DNA of 64,000 nt. Origin: Paludibacteraceae bacterium (GTDB taxonomy: Bacteria; Bacteroidota; Bacteroidia; Bacteroidales; Paludibacteraceae). The translations under genes and the position numbers were made by a program. Within the stretch, counting starts at the first letter, position 1. Every line of letters starts with the position of its first letter. Location: contig JAFZPM010000014.1 of assembly GCA_017550335.1 (NCBI GenBank), positions 248,001-312,000 on the forward strand. Direction: 5' to 3'. The notes beneath the pieces are model-generated. The model did no database searches, had not been told where the DNA came from, and saw nothing but the letters and a program-made list of their open reading frames with translations. Positions 1 through 8,852 of the stretch are shown one piece after another.

Positions 1-2
1 AC

Positions 3-908
3 GTGCTGGGATGGAAAAGTCCGAACTACGTCTATTGCTGCGCCAGCAACCCTCGCCTGAAGCTATTGCTCAAAAACTACAAACTGAGCGACGATATCAC
101 CTTCCGCTTCTCGGATTGGAGCTGGGATCAGTTCCCGCTGACAGCCGACAAGCTAATCAATTGGATATCAGCCTGCCCGAAAGAGGAAGACGTCTTCAAC
201 CTCTTCATGAACTACGAGACATTCGGCGAGCTGCAAAGCAAGGAGACGGGCATCTTCGAGTTCCTGAAAGCGATCCCGCGCATGGCGGAGAAGGCGGACA
301 TCAATTTCGAGACGCCAGCCAACCTCTTCAGCAAGAAGAAACCGATCGACCGCATCGATGTCCCTTACACCATCTCATGGGCGGACGAGGAGCGCGACAC
401 CTCCGCATGGCTCGGAAACGAGCTGCAACGATCAGCCTTCAACATCTTGTACAGCATCCGCGAAAAGGTACGGCTCTGCACAGACAGGAAGATCCTGCAG
501 GATTGGTATTATCTCCAAACCTCCGACCACTTCTACTACATGAGCACCAAGCACTTCTCCGACGGAGCGGTACACAACCATTTCAGTCCGTACGAGACCC
601 CGTTCGAGGCCTTCACCAACTACATGAACGTGCTAAGCGACTTCAAGATCCGCGTCAGGGAGAAATTCCCGGAGGGAGTGGACGTGGAGGAGCTCAACTC
701 ACTCATGAAGACCATCGACGCCCAAGGGAAGATCATCGCCCAACTGGAGCAGGAGAAAAACGACACCACCTCCACACCAAGCGAAGCAAAAGCCAAAAGG
801 GGGAAGGTGGAATGCAAGGCGCAGAAGGTCACCAAGGAGAAGAAGAGTACCGCGAAAAAGGAAAAGAGCGTCACTTCTTCCACAAAATCCAAGAAGTCGA
901 TAGCTTAG
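3..908 (+). CDS. GH57-type glycoside hydrolase, C-terminal part (5' end outside window)
   Basis: The reading frame is open from the first base, so the start lies upstream and only the last ~300 residues are seen. The aromatic-rich sequence with FRFSDWSWDQFP, the CPKEEDVFNLFMNYETFGE stretch and the later SDHFYYMSTKHFSDGAVH stretch match the C-terminal half of GH57 alpha-amylase/glucan-acting enzymes of Bacteroidales (usually ~400-460 aa before any tail). The last ~50 residues are a Lys/Ala/Ser-rich basic tail of low complexity, not part of the fold. In Bacteroidales such genes often sit in glycogen-metabolism operons, but the upstream neighbours are not visible. Family assignment is by recalled motifs; substrate is inference. 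Confidence 0.75.
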   Translation: MLGWKSPNYVYCCASNPRLKLLLKNYKLSDDITFRFSDWSWDQFPLTADKLINWISACPKEEDVFNLFMNYETFGELQSKETGIFEFLKAIPRMAEKADINFETPANLFSKKKPIDRIDVPYTISWADEERDTSAWLGNELQRSAFNILYSIREKVRLCTDRKILQDWYYLQTSDHFYYMSTKHFSDGAVHNHFSPYETPFEAFTNYMNVLSDFKIRVREKFPEGVDVEELNSLMKTIDAQGKIIAQLEQEKNDTTSTPSEAKAKRGKVECKAQKVTKEKKSTAKKEKSVTSSTKSKKSIA

Positions 909-939
909 GATTTAGACTTTAGACGCTAGACTTTAGTTG

Positions 940-970
940 TTGGAGAGGTATGGTTTCCTCTCCAATAAAA
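940..970 (+). terminator. Hairpin terminator after the GH57 gene
   Basis: A perfect 9-bp stem (TTGGAGAGG, 940-948; CCTCTCCAA, 957-965) with an 8-nt loop. The tail is AT-rich rather than a pure T run. It separates the GH57 gene from tRNA-Pro. Just before it (911-936) lies a motif with repeated TTTAGAC/CTAGACTTTAG units, which resembles a second copy near tRNA-Cys. Confidence 0.6.
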
Positions 971-1007
971 AATCCGGCGATCCGCAAAAGATAATTTGCA
1001 TTATTCG

Positions 1008-1038
1008 TTGTCGTTTATGAAATCATTTTATACCTTTG
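1008..1038 (+). promoter_or_regulatory. Promoter of tRNA-Pro
   Basis: The -7 element TACCTTTG (1031-1038) fits the Bacteroidetes consensus TAnnTTTG. A TTG (1008-1010) lies 20 bp upstream in the -33 position. The tRNA starts 11 nt after the -7 element. Confidence 0.7.
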
Positions 1039-1048
1039 CGGCGGATTT

Positions 1049-1124
1049 CGGGGTGTAGCGCAGTTGGTAGCGCGTTACGTTCGGGACGTAGAGGTCGCCC
1101 GTTCGAGCCGGGTCACCCCGACCA
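1049..1124 (+). tRNA. tRNA-Pro (anticodon CGG)
   Basis: A full cloverleaf can be drawn. The acceptor stem is CGGGGTG with CACCCCG (1114-1120). The anticodon stem is TTACG/CGTAG around the loop TTCGGGA, giving anticodon CGG at 1082-1084. The T-loop is TTCGAGC. Discriminator A is followed by an encoded CCA (1122-1124). The gene is 76 nt long and stands alone between two protein genes. Confidence 0.96.
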
Positions 1125-1232
1125 CAAGTCTTTGCAACTCATCATGAATCGCAAAGACTTTTTTTATTGGCAGGTTCCATATTGCAGAACCCACCTATCA
1201 TCATAACCAAAGAAGAAGCAAGGAGAAGACCC

Positions 1233-1727
1233 ATGAGAAAGATCAGATGTCCCAAATGCGAACAATTCATCAGATTCGAGGATAGCCGCATAGAGCCAGG
1301 CGCATCCATCATCATCCAATGCGACAACTGCGGAAAGAAATTCAGCATACGATTCAAGCCTAAAGAAGAGAAAAAGGCGGATTACACCTACGGATGCATC
1401 ATCGTCGTGGAGAACGTGTTCTGCCACAAGCAGATCATCCCGCTACAACTCGGGGAAAACATGTTCGGCCGACGCTGCCCCGGCACCGTCATCTCCTCAC
1501 CCATCGACACCAACGACACCAGCATGGACAGGATGCACTGCATCGTCCACGTGGAGATGGACAAGGAGGGAAACATCACCCATAAAGTGGAAGACTACGA
1601 CAGCCTCGTAGGCACCTTCGTGATGAACGAAATCCTGCAGAAAAAGGAGAGAAGAATCGTCCACGAAGGGGAAATCATCACATTGGGAGCGACCACCCTC
1701 ATCCTGAAAACCGGTGCGCCAGACTAA
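1233..1727 (+). CDS. Zinc-ribbon FHA-domain protein
   Basis: A 164-residue cytoplasmic protein with two parts. The N-terminus (about residues 4-40) has two CxxC pairs (CPKC and CDNC) spaced like a small zinc ribbon. Residues ~60-160 form an FHA phosphopeptide-binding domain, with a Phe-Gly-Arg after the first strand, a later MHC in the usual position of SxxH, and GEIITLG near the end. The frame is open upstream to a TTG at 1167, but an AGGAGA ribosome site at 1221-1226 lies in front of ATG 1233, which I take as the start. FHA domains read phosphothreonine; no Ser/Thr kinase is visible nearby, so the partner is unknown. Confidence 0.8.
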   Translation: MRKIRCPKCEQFIRFEDSRIEPGASIIIQCDNCGKKFSIRFKPKEEKKADYTYGCIIVVENVFCHKQIIPLQLGENMFGRRCPGTVISSPIDTNDTSMDRMHCIVHVEMDKEGNITHKVEDYDSLVGTFVMNEILQKKERRIVHEGEIITLGATTLILKTGAPD

Positions 1728-1855
1728 TATTCCAACCGCATAAGGGTTCCGTCCCATCGCCCCGGAACCGCTCCAAGATACCCTATCCGATCAAATATTG
1801 AAAAAATCCAAGCACATATAGCCCGATAATCAAGGATAAGTTACAGAATTTTATG

Positions 1856-1863
1856 TATTTTTG
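1856..1863 (+). promoter_or_regulatory. Candidate porW-porX promoter
   Basis: TATTTTTG is an exact match to TAnnTTTG, 98 nt before the porW start. No clear -33 TTTG is seen at the right distance, so this rests on the -7 element and its position. Confidence 0.45.
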
Positions 1864-1961
1864 TCGAATGACTACACAGGAGACACACAATTTTCTCCCC
1901 AATAGTCAGTTAATGTAATATGGGGAGACCCAACTAGGAATAACATCTTTGGTAAACCGTA

Positions 1962-4900
1962 ATGTTAAGGACAAAAAACACCTACATATTGTTCGGACTA
2001 ATGGCAATCCTGTCATTAGCGGGCTGTGACATGAAGAAGAACACTTGGTTCAACAGGAAACACCAAGCGTTGAACACAAAATACAACGTCTACTACAACG
2101 CGAACGAATCCTTCAAGAAAGGAAACAAGAGAATCGAGGAGGCGTTCCAACCCGACTATTCCCACGTGATCCCCGTGTTCGCCGTGAGCGACGCATCCAC
2201 GAAAGGGGCCGGGACGGGAGACATGAACAAGGCGGTGGAGAAATGCGAGCTAGCCATCCAGAAACGCTCCATGCAGAAAAAGCCGAAGAAGGACTACAGC
2301 AAGATGCACGACCCCAACTACGTCACATTCTACAACCAAGAGGAATTCAACTCCTACATGGATGACGTATACATGCTGATGGGAAAGTCCAAACTCCACG
2401 CCAACGACTATCTGGCGGCCTCCGCCACCTTCACCTACGTCATCAAGCACTTCTCCCACGACAAAAGGCTCGTCACGGAAGCGAGCATCTGGAAAGCGCG
2501 CGCCATGAAAGAGATGGATTGGATCTACGAGGCCGACGAGATACTCAAACGTATCGACCCGGAAGAGATAGACCCGTCACTTTCCAACTTGTACAACGGA
2601 ACCATGGCGGACCTGCTCGTCACCCAAAGGGAATACAAAGAGGCGCTACCATACTTGGAGAAGGCGGCTGAAACAGAGAAAGACCGCATACAACGGACCC
2701 GTTTCCACTTCGTGGCAGCCCAAATCCACCAGCTACTAGGCAACAAGGAGAAAGCCTTCGCCCTCTATGAGAAGGTCATCAAAGCGAACCCCACCTACCA
2801 GATGTCCTTCAACGCAAAGATACGGGAGACCGAAGTGGTGGGAGGCAAGCAATCAACCGAATCGCTCGTCATCCGACTCCAAAAAATGGCCAAGAACAAA
2901 AACAACGAAGACTACTTGGATCAGATCTACTACGCGATCGGTAACATATACCTTGCCAAGAAGGATACCGCCAAGGCGGTCGAGAATTACCTGCTATCCG
3001 TAGAGAAAAGCACACGCAACGGCAAGGAGAAAGCCCAGACACTCATCACCCTCGGAGACCTCTACTACGAACGCCCCGACTATGTGATGGCGCAACCTTG
3101 CTTCTCGGAAGCTTCCTCCCTGATAGACCACAAACACGACGACTACGTCAGGGTTTCCCGCCTCGCCTCCGTATTGGACGAACTGGTGCAGAACTACAAC
3201 ACCTACAAACTGCAGGATAGCTTACTCATCCTCTCCACCGCAAGCAAAGGCGACCTCACCGCCGCCATCAACAGGCAAATCGCGAAAATAATAGAGGAGG
3301 AGAAGAAAGAGAGGGAACGCCGCCAGAAAGAATATGAGGAGCAGAAACAATTGGAGCTGGAAATAGAGAACATGGCCGTCATGGACAAACGTGCCTTGGG
3401 TAACGCGGAAGGCTCCACATGGTATTTCTACGTCAAAAGCACAGTGGACAAAGGAAAGCTGGAATTCCGCAAGAAATTCGGGCAAAGAAGGCTGGAGGAT
3501 AACTGGAACCGTAAGAACAAAACCATCGCTGTCTTCTCGGAAGAATCATTGTCGGACATGATAGACATGGATGCTCTGAACATGGGCGGTTCCGAAGAGG
3601 ATCCAAACGAGTCAACCGACGGAACCAACAAGCAAGCCGTGGCGAATGAGGCCAACCCGAAACGTCCGGAGTACTACTTGAAACAGATACCTTTCTCCGA
3701 AGAGCAGAAAAAGAGTTCTAACGAGCAACTCGCCGACGCACTCTTCAACCTGGGCGTCATCTACGACGAAAAGCTGAACGACTACGAGAAAGCTTTCGAG
3801 GCTTTCGAAGAATTCGCGAAGCGTTACCCTAACGACCCACGCACGGCGGACGGGTTCTACTGCTGCTACAGAATCGCAGGCAAGATGAACGATGCCCAGC
3901 TTACCGACAAATACAGGAACATACTGCTCACGAACTACCCGGACAGCAAGTATGCGAAGATACTCTCACAACCGGATTTCAAGGCGAAACTCGAGAAGAT
4001 GAAGGATGTACAGGATTCCCTCTACGAGAGAACCTATGCCGCATTCCTCAACGGACAATTCAACGAGGTGAAGGCCAACACCGCCTACATGGAGGCCAAC
4101 TACCCTGTCTCCTCGCTCATGCCTAAATTCCTGTTGCTGAACGCATTGAGCATCGGAAAGACGGCAGGGAAGGACACCTTCTCCGTCGCTCTCAACAATC
4201 TGTTGGAGCGCTACCCGAACAGCGACGTCTCCTCCATGGCGAAGGACATCCTCGCCCTCATCAACCAAGGAAACAACCCTGAGCAGGGCACATCAACGGG
4301 TGGTCTCATGGCACTCCGCGAAGAGAACAGGAAAGAAGAGGCCGCGGAAAACGGCGTGGTCGAGAACAAAGGATTCACCGTCAGTTTCGACTCCCCTTAC
4401 ATCTTCGTGATCATCACAGACACCACGAAGGTCAACTCCAACAAACTACTCTACGAAACCGCCACCTACAACTTCACGAAGTTCCTCATCAAGGACTTCG
4501 ACCTGGACGTGAAGAACGGCATACTCTCCGTATCCGGGCTCGACAACTACGACGAAGCCCTCTGGTACATCAACGGAGTCATCGCGGACAAAGGCATACA
4601 GGCCCTCCTCTATGGCACAGAGTACAAATACCTACTCATCACGCCAGAGAACCTGGAGCTGATCGGCAAGGGCTACACCGTGGAGCAATATGAGAAGTTC
4701 TACAAAGAGAACATCGCAGGCAAAAACAAACGCGCCAACAAGACAAACATAGAACTCGTCGGCGAACAACAAAAACTGGAGGAGGCCACCACAGTCCAAA
4801 AACTGGACGTGAAGGAGGGCGACGACCTGAACGGTGCGAAGGTGACTACCACCCCAAGCGAGACCCCTCAGGCAAGCACGCCAACCACCGAGGTGAAAGA

Positions 4901-5459
4901 AGAGACGAAACCTTCTTCAGAAACGGCAAGCGAACCGAAGGCGGCTACGCCTCAACCAGAGGAGAAGAACAATGCTCAACCGGAAGAGAAGAAGGAGAAC
5001 ACCCTTCCTGAACCTTCCACCGAACAAAAAGAGACCGACAAGACAACCCAAGAGCAACCCAAGAAGGAGTTGCGGAAGTACAAAGGCCTCTATACTTACG
5101 ACCCAGCATCCTCCCACTGCCTCGTCATCATCGTCAACCAAGGGAAGGCGAACGAGAGCGAAGTGACGAAAGCTCTGAACGAATATAACAAGAGCGCCCA
5201 TGCGCTACTGAACCTGAGCGTGGAGGTGACATCGTCCAAAGACTTCCCACAGATGTTCGTGATCGGAGATATGCCAACGGCTGAACTGGGAATGTCCTAC
5301 CTCACCCAATTCGTGAAAAGCGCGGAGGTGAAGAACGCGTTCGGAAACACTCCTTACCGCAACATCGTCATCTCCAAGGACAACCTGGGAGTCTTGAAAG
5401 AGAGCGGTAACATCAACGTATACATGGAATTATACAAGAGATTGTACTTAAAACGATAA
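1962..5459 (+). CDS. porW: PorW/SprE-type TPR lipoprotein of the type IX secretion system
   Basis: A 1165-residue lipoprotein. The signal peptide ends in a lipobox, LSLAGC, with the lipidated Cys at residue 22. Several TPR-like helical repeats follow in the first half, for example around residues 140-380 and 580-680. The C-terminal half holds a Pro/Glu/Lys-rich low-complexity linker (about residues 960-1040) and a final globular part. PorW/SprE is an outer-membrane-associated T9SS component needed for secretion and gliding in relatives; it is thought to link the core to PorX signalling. This copy is longer than classical PorW (~600) and SprE (~870). The porX gene follows after 3 nt, which strongly supports the call. 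The two are surely one operon. Confidence 0.85.
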   Translation: MLRTKNTYILFGLMAILSLAGCDMKKNTWFNRKHQALNTKYNVYYNANESFKKGNKRIEEAFQPDYSHVIPVFAVSDASTKGAGTGDMNKAVEKCELAIQKRSMQKKPKKDYSKMHDPNYVTFYNQEEFNSYMDDVYMLMGKSKLHANDYLAASATFTYVIKHFSHDKRLVTEASIWKARAMKEMDWIYEADEILKRIDPEEIDPSLSNLYNGTMADLLVTQREYKEALPYLEKAAETEKDRIQRTRFHFVAAQIHQLLGNKEKAFALYEKVIKANPTYQMSFNAKIRETEVVGGKQSTESLVIRLQKMAKNKNNEDYLDQIYYAIGNIYLAKKDTAKAVENYLLSVEKSTRNGKEKAQTLITLGDLYYERPDYVMAQPCFSEASSLIDHKHDDYVRVSRLASVLDELVQNYNTYKLQDSLLILSTASKGDLTAAINRQIAKIIEEEKKERERRQKEYEEQKQLELEIENMAVMDKRALGNAEGSTWYFYVKSTVDKGKLEFRKKFGQRRLEDNWNRKNKTIAVFSEESLSDMIDMDALNMGGSEEDPNESTDGTNKQAVANEANPKRPEYYLKQIPFSEEQKKSSNEQLADALFNLGVIYDEKLNDYEKAFEAFEEFAKRYPNDPRTADGFYCCYRIAGKMNDAQLTDKYRNILLTNYPDSKYAKILSQPDFKAKLEKMKDVQDSLYERTYAAFLNGQFNEVKANTAYMEANYPVSSLMPKFLLLNALSIGKTAGKDTFSVALNNLLERYPNSDVSSMAKDILALINQGNNPEQGTSTGGLMALREENRKEEAAENGVVENKGFTVSFDSPYIFVIITDTTKVNSNKLLYETATYNFTKFLIKDFDLDVKNGILSVSGLDNYDEALWYINGVIADKGIQALLYGTEYKYLLITPENLELIGKGYTVEQYEKFYKENIAGKNKRANKTNIELVGEQQKLEEATTVQKLDVKEGDDLNGAKVTTTPSETPQASTPTTEVKEETKPSSETASEPKAATPQPEEKNNAQPEEKKENTLPEPSTEQKETDKTTQEQPKKELRKYKGLYTYDPASSHCLVIIVNQGKANESEVTKALNEYNKSAHALLNLSVEVTSSKDFPQMFVIGDMPTAELGMSYLTQFVKSAEVKNAFGNTPYRNIVISKDNLGVLKESGNINVYMELYKRLYLKR

Positions 5460-5462
5460 TAG

Positions 5463-7010
5463 ATGAAGAAAGATAGAATCCTCTGGGCTGACGATGAAAT
5501 AGACTTGCTGAAGGCTCACATCCTCTTCCTTGAAGCGAAGGGTTACGAGGTGGTGTGCGTCAACAACGGGAAAGATGCGGTGCAATGCTGCGAAGAGCAA
5601 CATTTCGACATCATATTCCTCGACGAAAACATGCCGGGTCTCAGCGGATTGGAGGCACTCTCCCTCATCAAGGAGAAAGACACCAGCGTACCCGTGGTCA
5701 TGATCACCAAAAGCGAGGAGGAGAACCTGATGGAACAAGCCATCGGGAAACAAATCGCGGACTACCTGATCAAACCCGTCAACCCGAACCAGATCCTGCT
5801 TTCCATCAAAAAGAACATCAACAAAACGGAGATCGTCTCCTCCACCACCACGGATGACTACCGCACCGAGTTCGCCAAAATAGGCATGCTCATCAACGGA
5901 GCTTCCCAATTCGAGGATTGGGCCGAGGTGTATAAAAAACTGGTATACTGGGAGATACAGTTGGAGAATGCGGACAGCCAGATGCAGGACCTGCTACGGA
6001 TGCAAAAGGAAGAGGCCAACTCCACCTTCGTGAAGTACATCAAAAAGAGCTACGAGGATTGGTTCACACCCGACGCCCAGCGCCCGATGCTCAGCCACGA
6101 ACTCTTCAAGAAATGCATCTTCCCGGCATTGGACAACGGAGAGAAAGTGTTCCTCATCATACTGGATAACTTCCGTCTGGACCAATGGAGGGTAATCAAG
6201 GACCTGCTATCCAACGATTTCGTCGTGGAGAACGAAGAACTCTACAGCAGCATCCTCCCGACAGCGACGCAATATGCGAGAAACGCCATCTTCGCCGGAC
6301 TGCTCCCCGCGCAGATCAAGAAGATGTTCCCTCAATATTGGGTGGAAGAGGGCGACGACGAAGGCAAGAACATCTACGAGAAGGAGTTGCTGCAATCCCA
6401 AATAGACCGTTACAGGAAGAAATACACCTTCTCCTACCACAAGATCAGCGATCCTAACGCAGGAGAGAAACTCGTCACGGAGCTTCCCCAGCACATCGGG
6501 AAGCAACTGAACGTGGCCGTGTACAACTTCGTGGACATGCTCTCGCATGCGCGCACGGACTCCAAGATGATCAGGGAACTCGCCTCCTCGGAAGCCGCCT
6601 ACCGTTCGCTCACCAAGTCATGGTTCCAACACTCCCCTATATTGGACCTCTTCAAGGCCTTGGCGCAACAGGACGTCAAAATCATGATCACGACCGACCA
6701 CGGCACCATCCGGACGGACAAGGCCGTACGCGTGATCGGCGACAAGAACACCAACACGAACCTACGCTACAAAATCGGCAAGAACCTGGATTACAACCCG
6801 AAAGAGGTGATGTCCATCAAACAGCCGGAGAAGATCGGACTGCCTACCATCAATGTCAGCTCGACCTACATCTTCGCAGGGAACAACGATTTCTTCGCCT
6901 ACCCTAACAACTACAACTACTACGTCTCCTACTACAAGAACACCTTCCAACATGGCGGCATCTCCATCGAGGAGATGATCATCCCGCTCGTGACGCTACG
7001 CCGGAAATGA
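5463..7010 (+). CDS. porX: PorX, response regulator with PglZ/alkaline-phosphatase-type output domain
   Basis: A 515-residue orphan response regulator controlling T9SS genes and function. Residues 1-125 form a receiver domain: the acidic pair is ADDE near the N-terminus, the phosphoacceptor is Asp54 (FLDENMPG), and the conserved Lys is in LIKPVNP. A helical linker follows, then a PglZ-type phosphodiesterase domain from about residue 200, with ILDNFRLDQW and TTDHGT as metal-site segments. There is no DNA-binding domain. The gene directly follows porW. Its last 15 bases overlap the convergent BadF-type gene. Confidence 0.93.
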   Translation: MKKDRILWADDEIDLLKAHILFLEAKGYEVVCVNNGKDAVQCCEEQHFDIIFLDENMPGLSGLEALSLIKEKDTSVPVVMITKSEEENLMEQAIGKQIADYLIKPVNPNQILLSIKKNINKTEIVSSTTTDDYRTEFAKIGMLINGASQFEDWAEVYKKLVYWEIQLENADSQMQDLLRMQKEEANSTFVKYIKKSYEDWFTPDAQRPMLSHELFKKCIFPALDNGEKVFLIILDNFRLDQWRVIKDLLSNDFVVENEELYSSILPTATQYARNAIFAGLLPAQIKKMFPQYWVEEGDDEGKNIYEKELLQSQIDRYRKKYTFSYHKISDPNAGEKLVTELPQHIGKQLNVAVYNFVDMLSHARTDSKMIRELASSEAAYRSLTKSWFQHSPILDLFKALAQQDVKIMITTDHGTIRTDKAVRVIGDKNTNTNLRYKIGKNLDYNPKEVMSIKQPEKIGLPTINVSSTYIFAGNNDFFAYPNNYNYYVSYYKNTFQHGGISIEEMIIPLVTLRRK

Positions 7011-7841
7011 TTCTCCCCTGTGGTATGCTACCAGAGCATCCATGGGTCTTCCCACGATAGCACGCACGACATACCCGTAACGAGCGGCCACTTCCCGCAG
7101 TATATCAGAGAAATGGGAGGCTATGGAACCCACGAAGCCCATCTCCCGCATATCCGTCGGATATTGCAGCACATTACGTTCAAAAAAGGCGACAAAAGAT
7201 TTCTCCACGACAGCCCGGCAATACGGCAAGTCCGCATTCTCCGCCAGAAAACGTGAGAACTTGGCCAAAAAACGATTCGGGAAACTACCCTTATAGACAC
7301 CATCCATAATCGTCTTACGATCAGCTCCATACCACCGCCAAAAGCGTTCACACACATCCGCGGGGGCACACCCCTTCAGGACATCCCCGACCAACAGCCG
7401 GCCCATGGTCGCCCCACTTCCCTCATCGCCAAGCACATAACCCAACGGAGGGACATTGCTCACCACAATCGAGCCGTCATAATGGCAGGAATTGGAGCCA
7501 GTGCCCAAGATACACGCGATACCCGCCCCATCGCCCAACGTGGCGCGGCACGCCGCGAACATGTCGCTATGCGCCTCCACCTTAGCCCTCGGGAAAAGGG
7601 AAGAGAGAATGTCGACGAAAAGAGGCTCGTAATCCGCCACACATCCCGCCCCGTAATAGTAGACGGAGTCGACGGCGGACGGGACGCACATACCGCAGGA
7701 ACGGCTCAGTTCGTCCCGTATGGCATCCGCATCCATGAAAAAAGGATTGACCCCCGCCAACTCGGCGGAGAGACAAGCACCATCCTCCTTGACCAGACGG
7801 ACATCCGTCTTGGTGGAACCCGCATCAAAAATCAGAAACAT
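6996..7841 (-). CDS. BadF/BadG/BcrA/BcrD-family ATPase (N-acetylglucosamine kinase-like)
   Basis: A 281-residue ASKHA-fold kinase. The phosphate-1 motif is FDAGSTKTD at residues 5-13, and GTGSNS followed by LGDEGSG form the phosphate-2/adenosine parts, typical of the BadF family and of GlcNAc kinases from Bacteroidales. The open frame extends 64 codons upstream, but the conserved MFLIFDAG begins at 7841, so that ATG is chosen. The 3' end overlaps porX by 15 nt in convergent orientation. The likely role is phosphorylation of an amino sugar, perhaps from peptidoglycan recycling; this is inferred from the family. Confidence 0.8.
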   Translation of the reverse strand: MFLIFDAGSTKTDVRLVKEDGACLSAELAGVNPFFMDADAIRDELSRSCGMCVPSAVDSVYYYGAGCVADYEPLFVDILSSLFPRAKVEAHSDMFAACRATLGDGAGIACILGTGSNSCHYDGSIVVSNVPPLGYVLGDEGSGATMGRLLVGDVLKGCAPADVCERFWRWYGADRKTIMDGVYKGSFPNRFLAKFSRFLAENADLPYCRAVVEKSFVAFFERNVLQYPTDMREMGFVGSIASHFSDILREVAARYGYVVRAIVGRPMDALVAYHRGESFPA

Positions 7842-7989
7842 AAGATTAAGTATTGATCCTCCACAAATGTACGGAAAAATATCTTGCCTGTCCCTATTCG
7901 TCATACGAAATGAACCACCATTCACCGCAAGAAAACAGGTCTTACTCTGAAAAATACCATGCAATAGAAAAAAAGATTGAAAAAAAATA

Positions 7990-7997
7990 TAACTTTG
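7990..7997 (+). promoter_or_regulatory. Promoter of the PepSY/SUMF1 operon
   Basis: TAACTTTG matches TAnnTTTG and lies 27 nt before the chosen ATG at 8024. This argues against the upstream start codons of the same open frame. Confidence 0.55.
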
Positions 7998-8023
7998 AGG
8001 AGACAAACATAAAAGTGAAACAT

Positions 8024-8848
8024 ATGAGGACATCCATAGTTAAAGCATTCCTTTTCGGATTGGCATGCACAAGCCTGATCGCCTGCAACGACGTCAACGA
8101 ATCCAAGCTTCCTAAACAAGCCGCACAGTTCCTTTCGGAGCATTACAGCGATGTGCCTATCACCCAAATCATGGACACCATCACACAGATGGGGTACACC
8201 GCCATCCTGGAGAACGGAACAGAAATAGATTTCGACGAGAACGGAGAGTGGGAGGAGATCAACTTCAAGAAGACAGAAGTGCCGGCCTCCATCCTACAGT
8301 CATTGCCTCAGAACATGTCCTCCTACATCAAAGAGAACTACCCGGATGCCAGTATCCGCAAAATCACCAAGAAGAACTTCGGGCGGAACAAACTCATCTA
8401 CAGGGTCGCATTCAACAAGCCGAATAAGATCGAACTATGCTTCACCAAAGATGGCGACCTCATCAGTAACGACCCGGAAGACAAACGTGTGCCATCCGTG
8501 GCGAAGAACATCATCAGCCTATTCGAAGGAGCGGAGGTGTCGACCATCTACGTGGACGTGGACGGAGACATTGAAGTGGAATTGGACGACAAAACAGAAA
8601 TAGAGTTCGACAGGAAAGGCAATTGGTACACCATAAAGACTAAAAACAAGACATTACCGGAGAAATTCATGAAACAGATACCGAGCGCGATGACCAAATA
8701 CGTAGCGAAGAAATACCCTGACCAATACATCCGAAAAATCGAAAAGAAAAGCTACGGCTACCGTATCAGGCTGAACAAGCCGAACGACATCGAACTATGT
8801 TTCACCAAAAACGGAATCCTCATCAACGAAGAGGCCGATAACGAATGA
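8024..8848 (+). CDS. Lipoprotein with two PepSY-like (BLIP-like) repeats
   Basis: A 274-residue lipoprotein with signal peptide and lipobox SLIAC. The mature part is an internal duplication. Each half has a region of the form acidic strand, DFDENGEWE or EFDRKGNWY, then an Ile-rich helix, Y-P-D, IRKI and IELCFTKDG/NG. This is the pattern of the PepSY-like domain (PF11396 type) common in Bacteroidetes. The start is ATG 8024 because it begins the signal peptide and follows a promoter; GTG 8015 is possible. It is followed after 4 nt by the SUMF1-type gene, so the two are co-transcribed. Function is unknown; members are periplasmic or surface lipoproteins. Confidence 0.8.
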   Translation: MRTSIVKAFLFGLACTSLIACNDVNESKLPKQAAQFLSEHYSDVPITQIMDTITQMGYTAILENGTEIDFDENGEWEEINFKKTEVPASILQSLPQNMSSYIKENYPDASIRKITKKNFGRNKLIYRVAFNKPNKIELCFTKDGDLISNDPEDKRVPSVAKNIISLFEGAEVSTIYVDVDGDIEVELDDKTEIEFDRKGNWYTIKTKNKTLPEKFMKQIPSAMTKYVAKKYPDQYIRKIEKKSYGYRIRLNKPNDIELCFTKNGILINEEADNE

Positions 8849-8852
8849 TGAC

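Noticed and set aside
11..922. Second open frame over the GH57 gene, slightly longer than the gene itself
   Set aside because: Its translation is Arg/Gln/His-rich without motifs, whereas the other frame shows clear GH57 sequence.
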